The notes beneath the pieces are model-generated. The model was not told the origin of the DNA, did not search any database, and saw only the letters and a list, made by a program, of their open reading frames with translations. From Eubacteriaceae bacterium (GTDB lineage: Bacteria; Bacillota; Clostridia; Peptostreptococcales; Anaerovoracaceae), in assembly GCA_902362805.1 (NCBI GenBank), contig CABIXY010000002.1, positions 744,001 through 808,000 of the forward strand: DNA of 64,000 nt. The letters are read 5' to 3'. Position numbers and translations under genes: made by a program. Shown piece after piece: positions 44,336-53,240 of this stretch. Every line of letters starts with the position of its first letter. Within the stretch, counting starts at the first letter, position 1.

Positions 44336-45943
44336 TTAATGCATCTCATATGGCAGTTTTATGACAAATTCTGTTCCTCTATCCTGCCTTGGCAGTTTTG
44401 ACAATTCTATTGAACCGTTATGCCCTTCAACGATTTTTTTTGCCAGCGGAAGTCCGAGACCTGATCCGTTCTGGTTCCTGGCCTTTTCACCTACCACGAA
44501 AGGCTCAAAAACCGCATCTTTTATCTCAAAAGGAATACCATTGCCGTCGTCAGCCAAAATAATTTTTATTTCTTTGTCCTCTATTGTTATAGTGCAGAAA
44601 AAAGTCCTGCCTGGCAAATTATATTTCAAGAAATTTCCTGTGATGTTGTCATAAACTCTTTTAAACTTTTTCTGATCTAGGTTTACAATAATCTTATTCT
44701 CGGGAATTTCTATTTCAAGTTCATATCCGCCGATATCGAATTCGTTGTATTTCTCTGCGAAATACTCCCTGGTGAATTCGCACAAGTCAATCCGTTCAAA
44801 ATGAAAGGTATTATCAGGATGATCAATCTTCGCATATTCGTGGAACTCGTTGATCAGTTCGGTCAGTTCCCCAGATCTCTGATAAATTGTTTCCAGATAT
44901 TTTCTCTGCTCTTCTGGTGTCGCAAGACCGTCACAAATTGCGCCGGCGTAACCTTTGATAACTGTAATCGGTGTTTTCAGGTCATGTGAGATGTCTGCAA
45001 TCATCTTCTGCTTCTCCTCTTGCAGTCTCTGATTCTGCTGTTCTGCAATGTTTAGAGCCTTAGACATCTCGTTGAAATTATCACAGATTTCTACAAATTC
45101 CTTCGGTCCCTTGTAATCCAGAATGGTACCCCGATTGCCCGATGATAGATCCTTCATTGCTTGATTGAGCAGTCTGAGAGGTTTTTTGACTCTGACGCTG
45201 ATCCATAAGGAAAAGAGCAGCAGCAACAGGATGTAGACAGCAAAAAATTCAACGATGAGTGCGAGAAATGCCTGTTTCATCTTTTTGAGGTCATTCCCCA
45301 CGCTTTTTGGGCAGTATGCAAGAAGGATCCGCTTATTTCCTTCTGCATCCTTGAAGTTGCACTTTGACAAGGTATATTTTGATGTCGCATTCCTGGTCAA
45401 AAGTTCATACTCGCGTTTGGTCAGCTTATCTTTGTCCTGGTGTTCGGAAGAATAAAGAATATTGAGATTTTCATCTACTACATAAAGGGCATTTTTCACT
45501 TCTTCTCCCTGCTCTGTGTAAATTACCGTGGTCACCATTCGATCTGTAGAACCGTCTTCATTCTTATATTTTTCAATGGTCACGATGGAGAAGTTGTTGT
45601 AATCAGATACATAGCTCAGTTCATAATCTGTATAGGACTCGTCTCTGTGTTTTTCGCTGTTGGAATAAAGCACCTGTTTTTTCTGATCGAGAATCTGCAC
45701 ATAGCCGTTTTCCCCAAGAAGCCGTTCTACATCGATATTCTGATATTCACTCTGTTTTGCTTTGCCGAATTCTTCAGCAAGTTCTTTGATATGAGGGACA
45801 TTCTGGTATTTCCCTGCATTCCACACTGCTGCAAAGAGTAATACAAACAAAAGAATGACAAGCACGATGGAAAAAAATACGTACTTGCCTAATATCATCG
45901 TTACGAATCTGCCTTTTACCCGCTTGTCCTTATTTCTTTTCAA
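44336..45943 (-). CDS. Sensor histidine kinase
   Basis: Membrane histidine kinase, 535 residues. Two transmembrane helices (about 17-40 and 225-250) flank an extracytoplasmic sensor; then HAMP, the phospho-acceptor His in MIADISHDLKTPITVIKGY, and an HATPase with N box, ADDGNGIP and GSGLGLPLAKKIVEGH. The start appears to be TTG at 45943, within the end of the response regulator gene (14-bp overlap). The pair resembles VanS-like kinases. Last gene of a five-gene operon for envelope functions; signal unknown. Confidence 0.93.
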   Translation of the reverse strand: MKRNKDKRVKGRFVTMILGKYVFFSIVLVILLFVLLFAAVWNAGKYQNVPHIKELAEEFGKAKQSEYQNIDVERLLGENGYVQILDQKKQVLYSNSEKHRDESYTDYELSYVSDYNNFSIVTIEKYKNEDGSTDRMVTTVIYTEQGEEVKNALYVVDENLNILYSSEHQDKDKLTKREYELLTRNATSKYTLSKCNFKDAEGNKRILLAYCPKSVGNDLKKMKQAFLALIVEFFAVYILLLLLFSLWISVRVKKPLRLLNQAMKDLSSGNRGTILDYKGPKEFVEICDNFNEMSKALNIAEQQNQRLQEEKQKMIADISHDLKTPITVIKGYAGAICDGLATPEEQRKYLETIYQRSGELTELINEFHEYAKIDHPDNTFHFERIDLCEFTREYFAEKYNEFDIGGYELEIEIPENKIIVNLDQKKFKRVYDNITGNFLKYNLPGRTFFCTITIEDKEIKIILADDGNGIPFEIKDAVFEPFVVGEKARNQNGSGLGLPLAKKIVEGHNGSIELSKLPRQDRGTEFVIKLPYEMH

Positions 45944-46625
45944 TTTTATAACCCAGCCCTCTTATATTTTTAATAAACTCTGGATTCTTTGAATCATCAC
46001 CTAGCTTATCTCGTATTTTTGATATATGTACGATGATAGAATTTTCGTCAGATTCGTAGAAGTCTCCATTAATTGATTGATAAATCTGTGCCTTTGTGAA
46101 TACACGGCCTGGATTTTTCATGAGTAAAGCCAGTATTTTAAATTCTGTAGGCGTCAGAAAGACATTTTCACCATCCTTTTTCACCGTCATAGCATCCATA
46201 TCAAGAATCAACCCTCCATTCTGCAACTGAGAAGAAACGTCTTTGATTTCATAACCGAGCTGATAGGCACGCCGTAAGTTAGAGTTGATCCTGGCTATGA
46301 TTTCAAGAGGGTTAAAAGGTTTTGTCATATAATCATCTGCGCCTAGGTTTAGACCTAGGATTTTGTCATGATCCTGATTCTTAGCTGATAAGAAAATAAT
46401 CGGGAAATCGTAAGTTTCCCGTATTTTCACAGCCAGTTCATAGCCGTCCATCTCCGGCATCATAATGTCCAGCACTGCCAAATCGATTTTTTCCTGTCTG
46501 ACTAATTTGTAGGCAGCTTCCCCGTTTTCCGCAGTCACTGTCCGATAGCCGTTACTTTCTAAGTATAGTTTCAAAAGATTAACGATGTCCTTATCGTCTT
46601 CAGCAATGAGTATTGTATAAGCCAT
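45930..46625 (-). CDS. OmpR-family response regulator
   Basis: Receiver domain with phosphorylated Asp53 (VLDIMMPEMDG), Asp pair near residue 10 and Lys in MTKPFNP, followed by a winged-helix DNA-binding domain (FLTPTEFKILALLMKNPGRVF). 231 residues. Starts behind AAGGGAG, overlapping the flippase-like gene by 26 bp. Partner of the downstream kinase. Confidence 0.96.
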   Translation of the reverse strand: MAYTILIAEDDKDIVNLLKLYLESNGYRTVTAENGEAAYKLVRQEKIDLAVLDIMMPEMDGYELAVKIRETYDFPIIFLSAKNQDHDKILGLNLGADDYMTKPFNPLEIIARINSNLRRAYQLGYEIKDVSSQLQNGGLILDMDAMTVKKDGENVFLTPTEFKILALLMKNPGRVFTKAQIYQSINGDFYESDENSIIVHISKIRDKLGDDSKNPEFIKNIRGLGYKIEKK

Positions 46626-47649
46626 AACCGGCTCCCTTCTTTTTGATCAAAATGCCTCCTGCCACACAGAGTCCTGTGAGAAGCACGAACAAGTAAAAAC
46701 TAATACCCCTTGATAATACCATAGCACTGGATAAAATGCCAGCCGGAAACAGTGTTCTGAAGAGAATCATGAACGCACTTTCACTGACGCCTAAAGCACC
46801 AGGCAGTGGCAGCGCCGATACTGCTACATAGAGTACCGCTTGCAGCGAGATGACCTCCGCCGCATTGAATTCACCCAGGCCAAAACCTTTATAAATGAGA
46901 AAGGGAATGCTGTACATCGACAGAATCTGAACTAATGTCGTCGCCAGCGTCTTGGCAAAAATGACCTTGTTTTCCTTGAAATATCTGGCACTCTGCTGAT
47001 ATTCTGCAATCTGCTGCGTTAACAATTCTTCTAGTGCCTCTCCTCTGCTCCGACTAAATAGACTTACGAGTTTCACCACTACAGCAGCAGCTTTTTTAAT
47101 AGCCTTTTTAGAAAAGATCGCCATGATCAGCAGCAGCATCACAATCAGGTTAAGTCCCAGCCCGATCAGCAGCAGGTATTTCAAATTTCCCATAGATGCA
47201 GAAATCACGTCCTTTTGGTAAAAGAAACCGATAACAGACAGTGTCACTGTAACCGTTTCAAAGCTGAGTAACTCAAAGAGCAATGCCAAAGTAGAATGAG
47301 ATACTTCGATATGATCTTTGTACATATAGTACACCTGCATAGGTTGTCCACCAGAGGCAGAAGGTGTTATCGAACTGAAGAAAAAGCCGACGGCTGCATA
47401 CTTCAGTGCAGAAAAACTGCTCGTCTCGTAGCCAAAAAGTTTTAGACATCTGGCGATGTTCAGTGCTTCACAGCAAAGAAAGACAGCCATGGCGCAGATT
47501 CCAAACAAAATATAAGGCACCTGCACATGGGATACCGCATCCAAAATCTGACTAGCACTGTTGTCTTTCAGTATGATGTAGAAAGTCAATGCTAACAGCA
47601 AAACAAATAGTCCGCCGTTCTTTAAAATCTGTATTCCTTTATTGTTCAT
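46600..47649 (-). CDS. Flippase-like / lysylphosphatidylglycerol synthase TM-domain protein
   Basis: UPF0104 family membrane protein with about eight helices, the same fold as the flippase half of MprF and as YbhN/AglD. Markers: FFSSITPSASGGQPMQVYYMYK and LPLPGALGVSESAFMILF (parts: SASGGQPMQ, PLPGALGVSE). It lacks the aminoacyl-transferase domain. Located between a glycolipid transferase/deacetylase pair and a two-component system, so lipid or glycolipid translocation is likely. Overlaps both neighbours. Confidence 0.87.
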   Translation of the reverse strand: MNNKGIQILKNGGLFVLLLALTFYIILKDNSASQILDAVSHVQVPYILFGICAMAVFLCCEALNIARCLKLFGYETSSFSALKYAAVGFFFSSITPSASGGQPMQVYYMYKDHIEVSHSTLALLFELLSFETVTVTLSVIGFFYQKDVISASMGNLKYLLLIGLGLNLIVMLLLIMAIFSKKAIKKAAAVVVKLVSLFSRSRGEALEELLTQQIAEYQQSARYFKENKVIFAKTLATTLVQILSMYSIPFLIYKGFGLGEFNAAEVISLQAVLYVAVSALPLPGALGVSESAFMILFRTLFPAGILSSAMVLSRGISFYLFVLLTGLCVAGGILIKKKGAGYGLYNTHC

Positions 47650-48343
47650 GTTTTTGATCTAACAGTTTGAACTGATAGCCCTCCTCCAACCAGATTGGAA
47701 TGGTCTTTTCCAATGCGGCTATGGTTCTCTCCGGTGCGTCTGGTGATTTTCCTCTTCCGTCGTGCAGGCAGATGACATCTCCCTTCCCGGTTCTCTTGAG
47801 TAATTTATATTGAATCTCTTCATCACTTGTATCCGCTTCCCAGTCTTCCGCCATGACATGCCAGATGACCTTTTTCAGGTTGTATTTCTTCAAGTTCATC
47901 AAAGTGAAAAGGTTTACATGTCCCCATGGCGGTCTGTAATATCTGACATCGACGTGTAAATCAGCCATGATCTTCATGCTCTTTTTAAATTCCCGATTGG
48001 TGTACATCGGTGTCTGCACCATGGCGCTCTTGTGTTCGAGAGAATGCAGACCGATCAGGTGGCCTTCTTCTTTCATTCTTTTGATCAAATCGGGGTGCGC
48101 CTGGGCAGATCTTGCGACTACAAAGAAAGATGCTTTTACATCGTATTCTTTCAACAAATCGAGAAGTTTTCCCGTATATTCTGCACTAGGTCCGTCGTCA
48201 AAGGTCAGGTAAAGGTTTTTGTCCTTTTCACCGACCATTGAAAAGTATTTGGCCTTCCCACAAAGTGATGGTATGTAGCTGTATCCAGCCACAGCAGCAG
48301 CGGCAAAAGCAAGACTTGCCCTTTGTTTATTACTTAACTGCAT
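47639..48343 (-). CDS. Polysaccharide deacetylase
   Basis: NodB-homology carbohydrate esterase family 4, 234 residues, with a single N-terminal hydrophobic segment (LAFAAAAVAGYSYIPSL) as signal-anchor. Metal and catalytic motifs: LTFDDGPSAEYTG, GLHSLEHK (HxxxH), RYYRPPWGH, and CLHDGRGKSPDAPERT near the end. Probably removes N-acetyl groups from an envelope polymer or glycolipid. Overlaps the glycosyltransferase gene by 10 bp. Confidence 0.92.
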   Translation of the reverse strand: MQLSNKQRASLAFAAAAVAGYSYIPSLCGKAKYFSMVGEKDKNLYLTFDDGPSAEYTGKLLDLLKEYDVKASFFVVARSAQAHPDLIKRMKEEGHLIGLHSLEHKSAMVQTPMYTNREFKKSMKIMADLHVDVRYYRPPWGHVNLFTLMNLKKYNLKKVIWHVMAEDWEADTSDEEIQYKLLKRTGKGDVICLHDGRGKSPDAPERTIAALEKTIPIWLEEGYQFKLLDQKHEQ

Positions 48344-49407
48344 AGTTCTCTCTCCCCTGTTCTATCTCTATATAGTGAGCAATGTTCAAATTCTTCGATG
48401 ATTTTCGTCATGTTGTCCTTCATGGTCTGAAGCAGTTTGTCATCATCAATCAAATGCAAAATGTCTTCAGTCTCATCCGCATCTTTGTTCCAAAGAACTC
48501 TTCCGATATTGTGCTCTTCGATATATTTGGCATTGCCAAATTCCTGTTCCAAGAATGGTTTAATTACATAGAGCGGTGTCTTCGATGCGATGGCTTCAAA
48601 GGTAGTAATACCGCCGGCCTTAGTCACAATCAGGTCAGCTCTTCTCATATAATCGTCAACCTTTTCTGTATAGCCGATGGCTTCCACATTGTCATACTTG
48701 GCTCTGATCTCTCGAACCAGTTTCTCGTTCTTGCCTGCAATTAAAGTGACTTTGATTTTGGGATTGTCATTTAAAGATTTTAAGAAATCCCCGGATGAAG
48801 GAATGAGTCCCAGTCCTCCACCCATAATCAGGATTTCTTTTTGAGAGGATTTTTCTTGCGTATGGCCTGTGTAAAAGCATTGTCTGACTGGGATGCCGCT
48901 GACGACAATTTTCTCTTCCAAAACCCCTTTTGAAATCAAAGTATTCTTTGTTACGGTGTCCCCCACAAAATATTTGTCAGTTCCAGGTGCGATCCACTCT
49001 TCGTGAGCCGTAATATCCGTCACGTATGTGTAAAGAGGGATATTGCATCTTCTCATTCTTTTGTATGCCGAGATGTACTGTGAGCAAACCGGGAAAGCGA
49101 CCACGATAGCGTCTGCCTGATACCTGGAAATCAAGCGGTCGATTTTTCTCGTAACGGCAACCTTTAGAGGAACGGTGCCATTATTGCCCGCAGCCTTGTT
49201 TAATGAATTATATAAGCCAGAACAGCTGCTTACCAGGAAATTAAATCCCTTATAAATATATTTGCTGATTGCAGGAAACATATAATCCATAAAATCAATA
49301 ATTTTTACATTGTTTGCCTGGTTATCTTTTAAAATCTCTTCTTTAATTGCTTCAGCGGCCTTGATGTGGCCCATGCCGAAACGTCCTGTCAAAATTATAA
49401 TATTCAT
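48334..49407 (-). CDS. Processive glycolipid glycosyltransferase (UgtP/MGDG synthase family)
   Basis: GT28-type transferase expected to add sugar from a UDP-sugar to diacylglycerol. N-terminal MGDG-synthase segment ILTGRFGMGHIKAAEAI and NVKIIDFMDYMFP; C-terminal nucleotide-binding half with MGGGLGLIPSSGDF, GYTEKVDDYMRRADLIVTKAGGITTFEAIA (parts: TKAGGITTFEA). 357 residues. First gene of the five-gene operon reading to 44336. Confidence 0.92.
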   Translation of the reverse strand: MNIIILTGRFGMGHIKAAEAIKEEILKDNQANNVKIIDFMDYMFPAISKYIYKGFNFLVSSCSGLYNSLNKAAGNNGTVPLKVAVTRKIDRLISRYQADAIVVAFPVCSQYISAYKRMRRCNIPLYTYVTDITAHEEWIAPGTDKYFVGDTVTKNTLISKGVLEEKIVVSGIPVRQCFYTGHTQEKSSQKEILIMGGGLGLIPSSGDFLKSLNDNPKIKVTLIAGKNEKLVREIRAKYDNVEAIGYTEKVDDYMRRADLIVTKAGGITTFEAIASKTPLYVIKPFLEQEFGNAKYIEEHNIGRVLWNKDADETEDILHLIDDDKLLQTMKDNMTKIIEEFEHCSLYRDRTGERELCS

Positions 49408-49536
49408 ATCTATACCCCTTTTGATTTAGTATAGATATATCATAACGCACATTTCTTAAATGCCACTTAACCCAAGATTAAGATTTGTTAATGATTTTAT
49501 TAAGAAATTATTACAGCCACAGTAATATGAATAAGC

Positions 49537-49574
49537 AAAAACGAACTAGTCCGAATTCGGACTAGTTCGTTTTT
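49537..49574. terminator. Bidirectional terminator
   Basis: A perfect 17-bp palindromic stem, AAAAACGAACTAGTCCG with its complement, around AATT. It ends the MGMT-family gene on the minus strand. Confidence 0.9.
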
Positions 49575-49594
49575 GATAAACGATAACATAACCG

Positions 49595-50071
49595 CTAAAG
49601 CACTATTTGTACCGCCTCATAGTCTTTAACATAATAGCGGATATTTTTCCGCCCTCTTTGTACGATAGTATGCCCCTCTGCCTCCAGCTTTTCTTTCTGC
49701 GCTTCTATTCCGCCAGGATACTTCGGATTGAGCTCGCCCTGTGCTTTCAGCGTCCGCCAGTACGGGGTTTCGTCGTCTTTCCGCTGATAACTGGCCCAGG
49801 CCGCGATGGATACAAAGATACCCGCTGTGATGGGATCCGTAAAGTCTGCATCATTATGCGCTGCAAAATGTTCCCTGATTTTTCCCACGGTAATCACCTT
49901 GCCAAAAGGAATCGTTTTCATCACCTTGTCATATTCCATAGGCGGTGCAAAGTACATTCTTTCCCCACCGTATTTTTCTATGGTTTTCTGATCGGTTACG
50001 ATTTGAATCTTGGGCATATCGTTATCCCTTTGCAGCATGGCGTTAAAATCTTTCTTATCTTCATTTGCCAT
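49595..50071 (-). CDS. MGMT-family DNA-binding protein (Ada-like)
   Basis: Resembles the DNA-binding domain of O6-alkylguanine transferases: IPFGKVITVGKIREHFAAH helix-turn-helix region and ITAGIFVSIAAWASYQR. No PCHR-type active cysteine is seen, so like ATL proteins it may bind alkylated bases without repairing them. 158 residues. The ATG at 50071 follows GGAGGTG; the longer frame to 50140 lacks a site. Lies close after the DUF2284 gene. Confidence 0.82.
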   Translation of the reverse strand: MANEDKKDFNAMLQRDNDMPKIQIVTDQKTIEKYGGERMYFAPPMEYDKVMKTIPFGKVITVGKIREHFAAHNDADFTDPITAGIFVSIAAWASYQRKDDETPYWRTLKAQGELNPKYPGGIEAQKEKLEAEGHTIVQRGRKNIRYYVKDYEAVQIVL

Positions 50072-50140
50072 TTGGTCACCTCCACTTTCTTTCTGTGAGG
50101 ATACATCATTTCTAACATAAATGCAATGAGACTGTTTCAA

Positions 50141-50638
50141 TTATTCCAATAGAATAAGGCCAAAATAATTATGTTCTTCTTCTCGCTCTTTTAACGGTTC
50201 GATTTTGAACCCGTTGTTCCTCGCCGTCTTGAATACGTCAATCCCACAGCCTTCCATAGATGGCACCGTTTTCTTAGGGAATCGGCATGTTTCCAGCGCA
50301 CATTCTTCGCAGATGCAGCAGGGACCACTGCCAAATGCAATGGCTTTATAATAGCCATCAAGAAAGGCCTCTCTGGCTACCTCCACAGCCAGAGGTGTAG
50401 CGCCTGTAAAACTGTCCTCATTTAAATTGAAGAGGATACCGTAATGATAGCAGTCGATGATTTCCTGGGTCTCTTTCCATGTCGGCACGTGAGGCGGACA
50501 GCAATAACTCTTTCCATAGAAATCACAGCCGTATCTGCATTTATAGATTGTCCACGGTGCGGTTACAATGGTTGACGCATCAATCTGCGCTGCTTTTACG
50601 GCACCTGCTTTTTTTAACATATCAAAATATTTTAGCAT
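50141..50638 (-). CDS. DUF2284 Cys-rich metal-binding protein
   Basis: A 165-residue protein with the conserved Cys sets of DUF2284: YKCRYGCDFYGKSYCCPPHVPTW and a GPCCICEECALETCRFP cluster (parts shown: CRYGCDFYG, CCICEECALETC). Probably binds an iron-sulphur centre or zinc. Common in Clostridia, sometimes near corrinoid methyltransferases, but here with an MGMT-like gene. Function unknown. Confidence 0.88.
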   Translation of the reverse strand: MLKYFDMLKKAGAVKAAQIDASTIVTAPWTIYKCRYGCDFYGKSYCCPPHVPTWKETQEIIDCYHYGILFNLNEDSFTGATPLAVEVAREAFLDGYYKAIAFGSGPCCICEECALETCRFPKKTVPSMEGCGIDVFKTARNNGFKIEPLKEREEEHNYFGLILLE

Positions 50639-50796
50639 AATATCACCTTCCTTCCTTTAAGTGTATCACATTTTTAAAAATATGTTAAACTTATATGTGC
50701 GCAGAAATCAAAGCAATCTACTATCAAAGCGACTATGACGAGAAACCCCATCTGCTTTGGAGCGCAGATACGAAAAATCAAAAGAACTAACATGTA

Positions 50797-50848
50797 AAAA
50801 CTCTTTGTGTTCAGCTTGCTTTATGGTATACTGAACGCAAAGAGTTTT
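50797..50848. repeat. Long hairpin upstream of the SecA-like operon
   Basis: AAAACTCTTTG pairs with CAAAGAGTTTT, and GTTCAG with CTGAAC inside, forming a 17-bp stem. It sits 15 bp before the ribosome site of the small membrane protein gene and may attenuate that operon; it also has a T run on the minus strand. Confidence 0.6.
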
Positions 50849-50863
50849 AGAGCAGGTGGACAG

Positions 50864-51064
50864 ATGAAAAGGGAAAACAAAAAGAGTATACATCATATTC
50901 TCAATCTGCTGATTGCAGTCGCCTTCACAATGGCGTTTCTTTTTCCTGCCTGCATTTTCTTCTTTCCCGCCGTCATCATCACTGCACCCTTTGTCTTTGC
51001 AATTCTAGCGGCAATCCATTCTAATTTCCTATTCTCCCTGCGAACGGTATGTAGAATCGAGTGA
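50864..51064 (+). CDS. Small membrane protein upstream of SecA-like gene
   Basis: A 66-residue protein: basic start (MKRENKKSIHH) and two closely spaced hydrophobic segments (LLIAVAFTMAFLF and FFFPAVIITAPFVFAILAAI, parts), basic tail. The ATG follows AGGTGGAC. It is 42 bp before the SecA-like ATPase, so a membrane partner or docking protein is possible. No family recognised. Confidence 0.6.
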   Translation: MKRENKKSIHHILNLLIAVAFTMAFLFPACIFFFPAVIITAPFVFAILAAIHSNFLFSLRTVCRIE

Positions 51065-51106
51065 TTTCTCCCTTGTAAACTGACAAATACAAAGGAGAAA
51101 TAAAAA

Positions 51107-53125
51107 ATGAAAAGAATACACAAAAAATTCCTTTCCAAGGTACGGAGTTACGCTTGGAATACTTTTGACGTGCCCCGATTATCCTCAGGGCTGCGCCGAG
51201 CCGACTCTTCTGATCTGCCCCTGCTCTACAGCTACATCATCGAAATCATCAGAAGGGTCACTGGATTTTCCCTCTTCGACTCTCAGATCATCGCAGCATA
51301 CGCCATGCAGAGCGGCAAAATCGTAGAGCTTTCCACCGGCGAAGGAAAAACACTGGCTGCTGTACTAACAGCAGCGGCAGCGGCGATACAAGGCCATAAG
51401 GTGCATATCTTTACCGTCAACGACTATCTGGCTAAGCGGGATTACAACGCTAACCAGGCGATTTACCAGCTTTGTGGTCTGACATGCGGCTATATCACCG
51501 AAAAGACGAGCGCAGCTAAGAAGAAAGCCGCCTATAAAAGCGACATACTCTATATCACAGCCAGACAGGCGGGTTTTGATTATTTGAGGAATTTCCTCTG
51601 TACAAACGACTATGACTATTTGAGAAACCCTTTCGACATGGTTCTCATCGATGAGGCAGACAGCATTTTAATCGATGAAGCAGCAATGCCTCTGGTCATC
51701 GCTGCCAACGACAACAGCGAAGTAGTTTTCGCCGCCCAGGCGGATTCTTTTCTCAGAGAACTTGATGATGATTGTCTCGATGGAACCACCCTCGCTCTCA
51801 CAGACGAGGGCATCAGCAAAGCAGAAGTCTTTTTCAAGACTGACAACTTATATGCTCTGGAAAACGTCACTTTATTGACTGCTATAAATGATGCCATAGA
51901 AGCCCATTACAAGCTGAAGCGAAATGTGGATTACATCGTCAAGGGTGATACGATCGCCGTTATCGATCAGGGGACAGGACGCACACCGCACCATCGCAGG
52001 TTTCCCGCTCAGCTTCATCTGGCAGTGGAATTAAAAGAAAAGCTGAATCCCGGGCAAACGACCTCGATCTGCAACACCATGCCTCTCCGCTTTTTCATCA
52101 TGCAATATGATAAAGTCTGCGGAATGACTGGAACCGCAGCCGATGCAAAGAAAGCCCTGGCGCTTTCCTATAACTTGAAAGTAGAAGTCATCCCGCCCCA
52201 TCTTCCCTGCATTCGCAAAGATCTGCCGGATCAAATCTTCGATACAGATGCTGAGAGAAATATGGCACTCCTGCGAGAAATCGCAGCCTGCCGGGACAAA
52301 GGACAGCCTGTCTTAGTCGGCACCCAGAGCGTGGAAGAATCAGAAAACATCTGCGTGTCGCTCCAAGAAAAGAATATCTATTGTCATGTGCTCAACGCCC
52401 GCAACGACGAACAGGAAGCTGCGATTATAAAAAAAGCAGGCAGAGCCTTTGCAGTCACCATATCTACCAATATGGCAGGGCGCGGTGTGGACATCAAATT
52501 AGATGAAACTGCCAAGGCCGCCGGGGGTCTATATGTCATGGGACTCGGTATCAACCAAAGCCGACGCATCGACAGGCAGCTTTGCGGCCGCAGCGGCAGA
52601 CAGGGGGATCCGGGAATGAGCAGATTCTTCATCAGCTTAGAAGACCCCAGGCTGAAGGCGGCGCCTGACATAAATCCGCGGCAGGCACAACGTATACTGG
52701 AGGGGAAAACAGCAGAATTTCGGTATATACTAGATAAATATTCTCACATACAGGAACTGCACAGGCAGCAGATTACAGAATATCGGGATCATCTGCTCTT
52801 CTCTGCGCCCTCAGAACGTCAGCAGATTTCCCTGTACTTTATAAATCAGCACTGGAGCGACTACCTTTGTACGATGGAAAATATCAGAAACAGCATTCAT
52901 CTGGTCCTCCTCGGCGGACAAACCCCCTTGGATGAATACAACAAGGCTGCATCAAAGGCTTATCAGGAAATGATGAAAGATATCGCTGATGATATTGATA
53001 CTTTTGCGGAAAGCGCAATTCCCGACAGGCTGAAGCTCCCAAAGCTGGGAAGACCAGCTGCAACTTACAGTTACCAAATCGACGAAAGCCACAGCCAGTT
53101 CGCAAAAGGCCGCAGACGACGCTGA
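51107..53125 (+). CDS. secA2: Short SecA-like preprotein translocase ATPase
   Basis: A 672-residue SecA paralogue (canonical SecA about 800-900). The DEAD motor is complete: Walker A GEGKT at 78-82, VNDYLAKRD, GFDYLRNFL, DEAD-type IDEADSILIDEA at 181-192, preprotein-binding insert, MTGTA, STNMAGRGVDIKL and QLCGRSGRQGDPG. A shortened helical scaffold follows, and the C-terminal zinc-binding linker is missing, replaced by a basic end (FAKGRRRR). This is the SecA2 pattern. No SecY2, Asp or Gap genes are nearby; the only neighbour is the small membrane protein upstream. AAGGAG lies before the ATG. Confidence 0.9.
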   Translation: MKRIHKKFLSKVRSYAWNTFDVPRLSSGLRRADSSDLPLLYSYIIEIIRRVTGFSLFDSQIIAAYAMQSGKIVELSTGEGKTLAAVLTAAAAAIQGHKVHIFTVNDYLAKRDYNANQAIYQLCGLTCGYITEKTSAAKKKAAYKSDILYITARQAGFDYLRNFLCTNDYDYLRNPFDMVLIDEADSILIDEAAMPLVIAANDNSEVVFAAQADSFLRELDDDCLDGTTLALTDEGISKAEVFFKTDNLYALENVTLLTAINDAIEAHYKLKRNVDYIVKGDTIAVIDQGTGRTPHHRRFPAQLHLAVELKEKLNPGQTTSICNTMPLRFFIMQYDKVCGMTGTAADAKKALALSYNLKVEVIPPHLPCIRKDLPDQIFDTDAERNMALLREIAACRDKGQPVLVGTQSVEESENICVSLQEKNIYCHVLNARNDEQEAAIIKKAGRAFAVTISTNMAGRGVDIKLDETAKAAGGLYVMGLGINQSRRIDRQLCGRSGRQGDPGMSRFFISLEDPRLKAAPDINPRQAQRILEGKTAEFRYILDKYSHIQELHRQQITEYRDHLLFSAPSERQQISLYFINQHWSDYLCTMENIRNSIHLVLLGGQTPLDEYNKAASKAYQEMMKDIADDIDTFAESAIPDRLKLPKLGRPAATYSYQIDESHSQFAKGRRRR

Positions 53126-53172
53126 AGACACTGCCGTGCCAAAAAACTTATGTTTTTATTGCGAATTGTCGG

Positions 53173-53201
53173 TTTACTACACCAAAAAGATATATTACAA
53201 T
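53173..53201 (+). promoter_or_regulatory. Candidate azlCD promoter
   Basis: TTTACT, a 17-bp spacer and TACAAT form a plausible sigma-A promoter between the SecA-like gene and azlC. Confidence 0.45.
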
Positions 53202-53240
53202 AGTATACGACACATTAAACTAAAGAGGCGATTTTTAATT

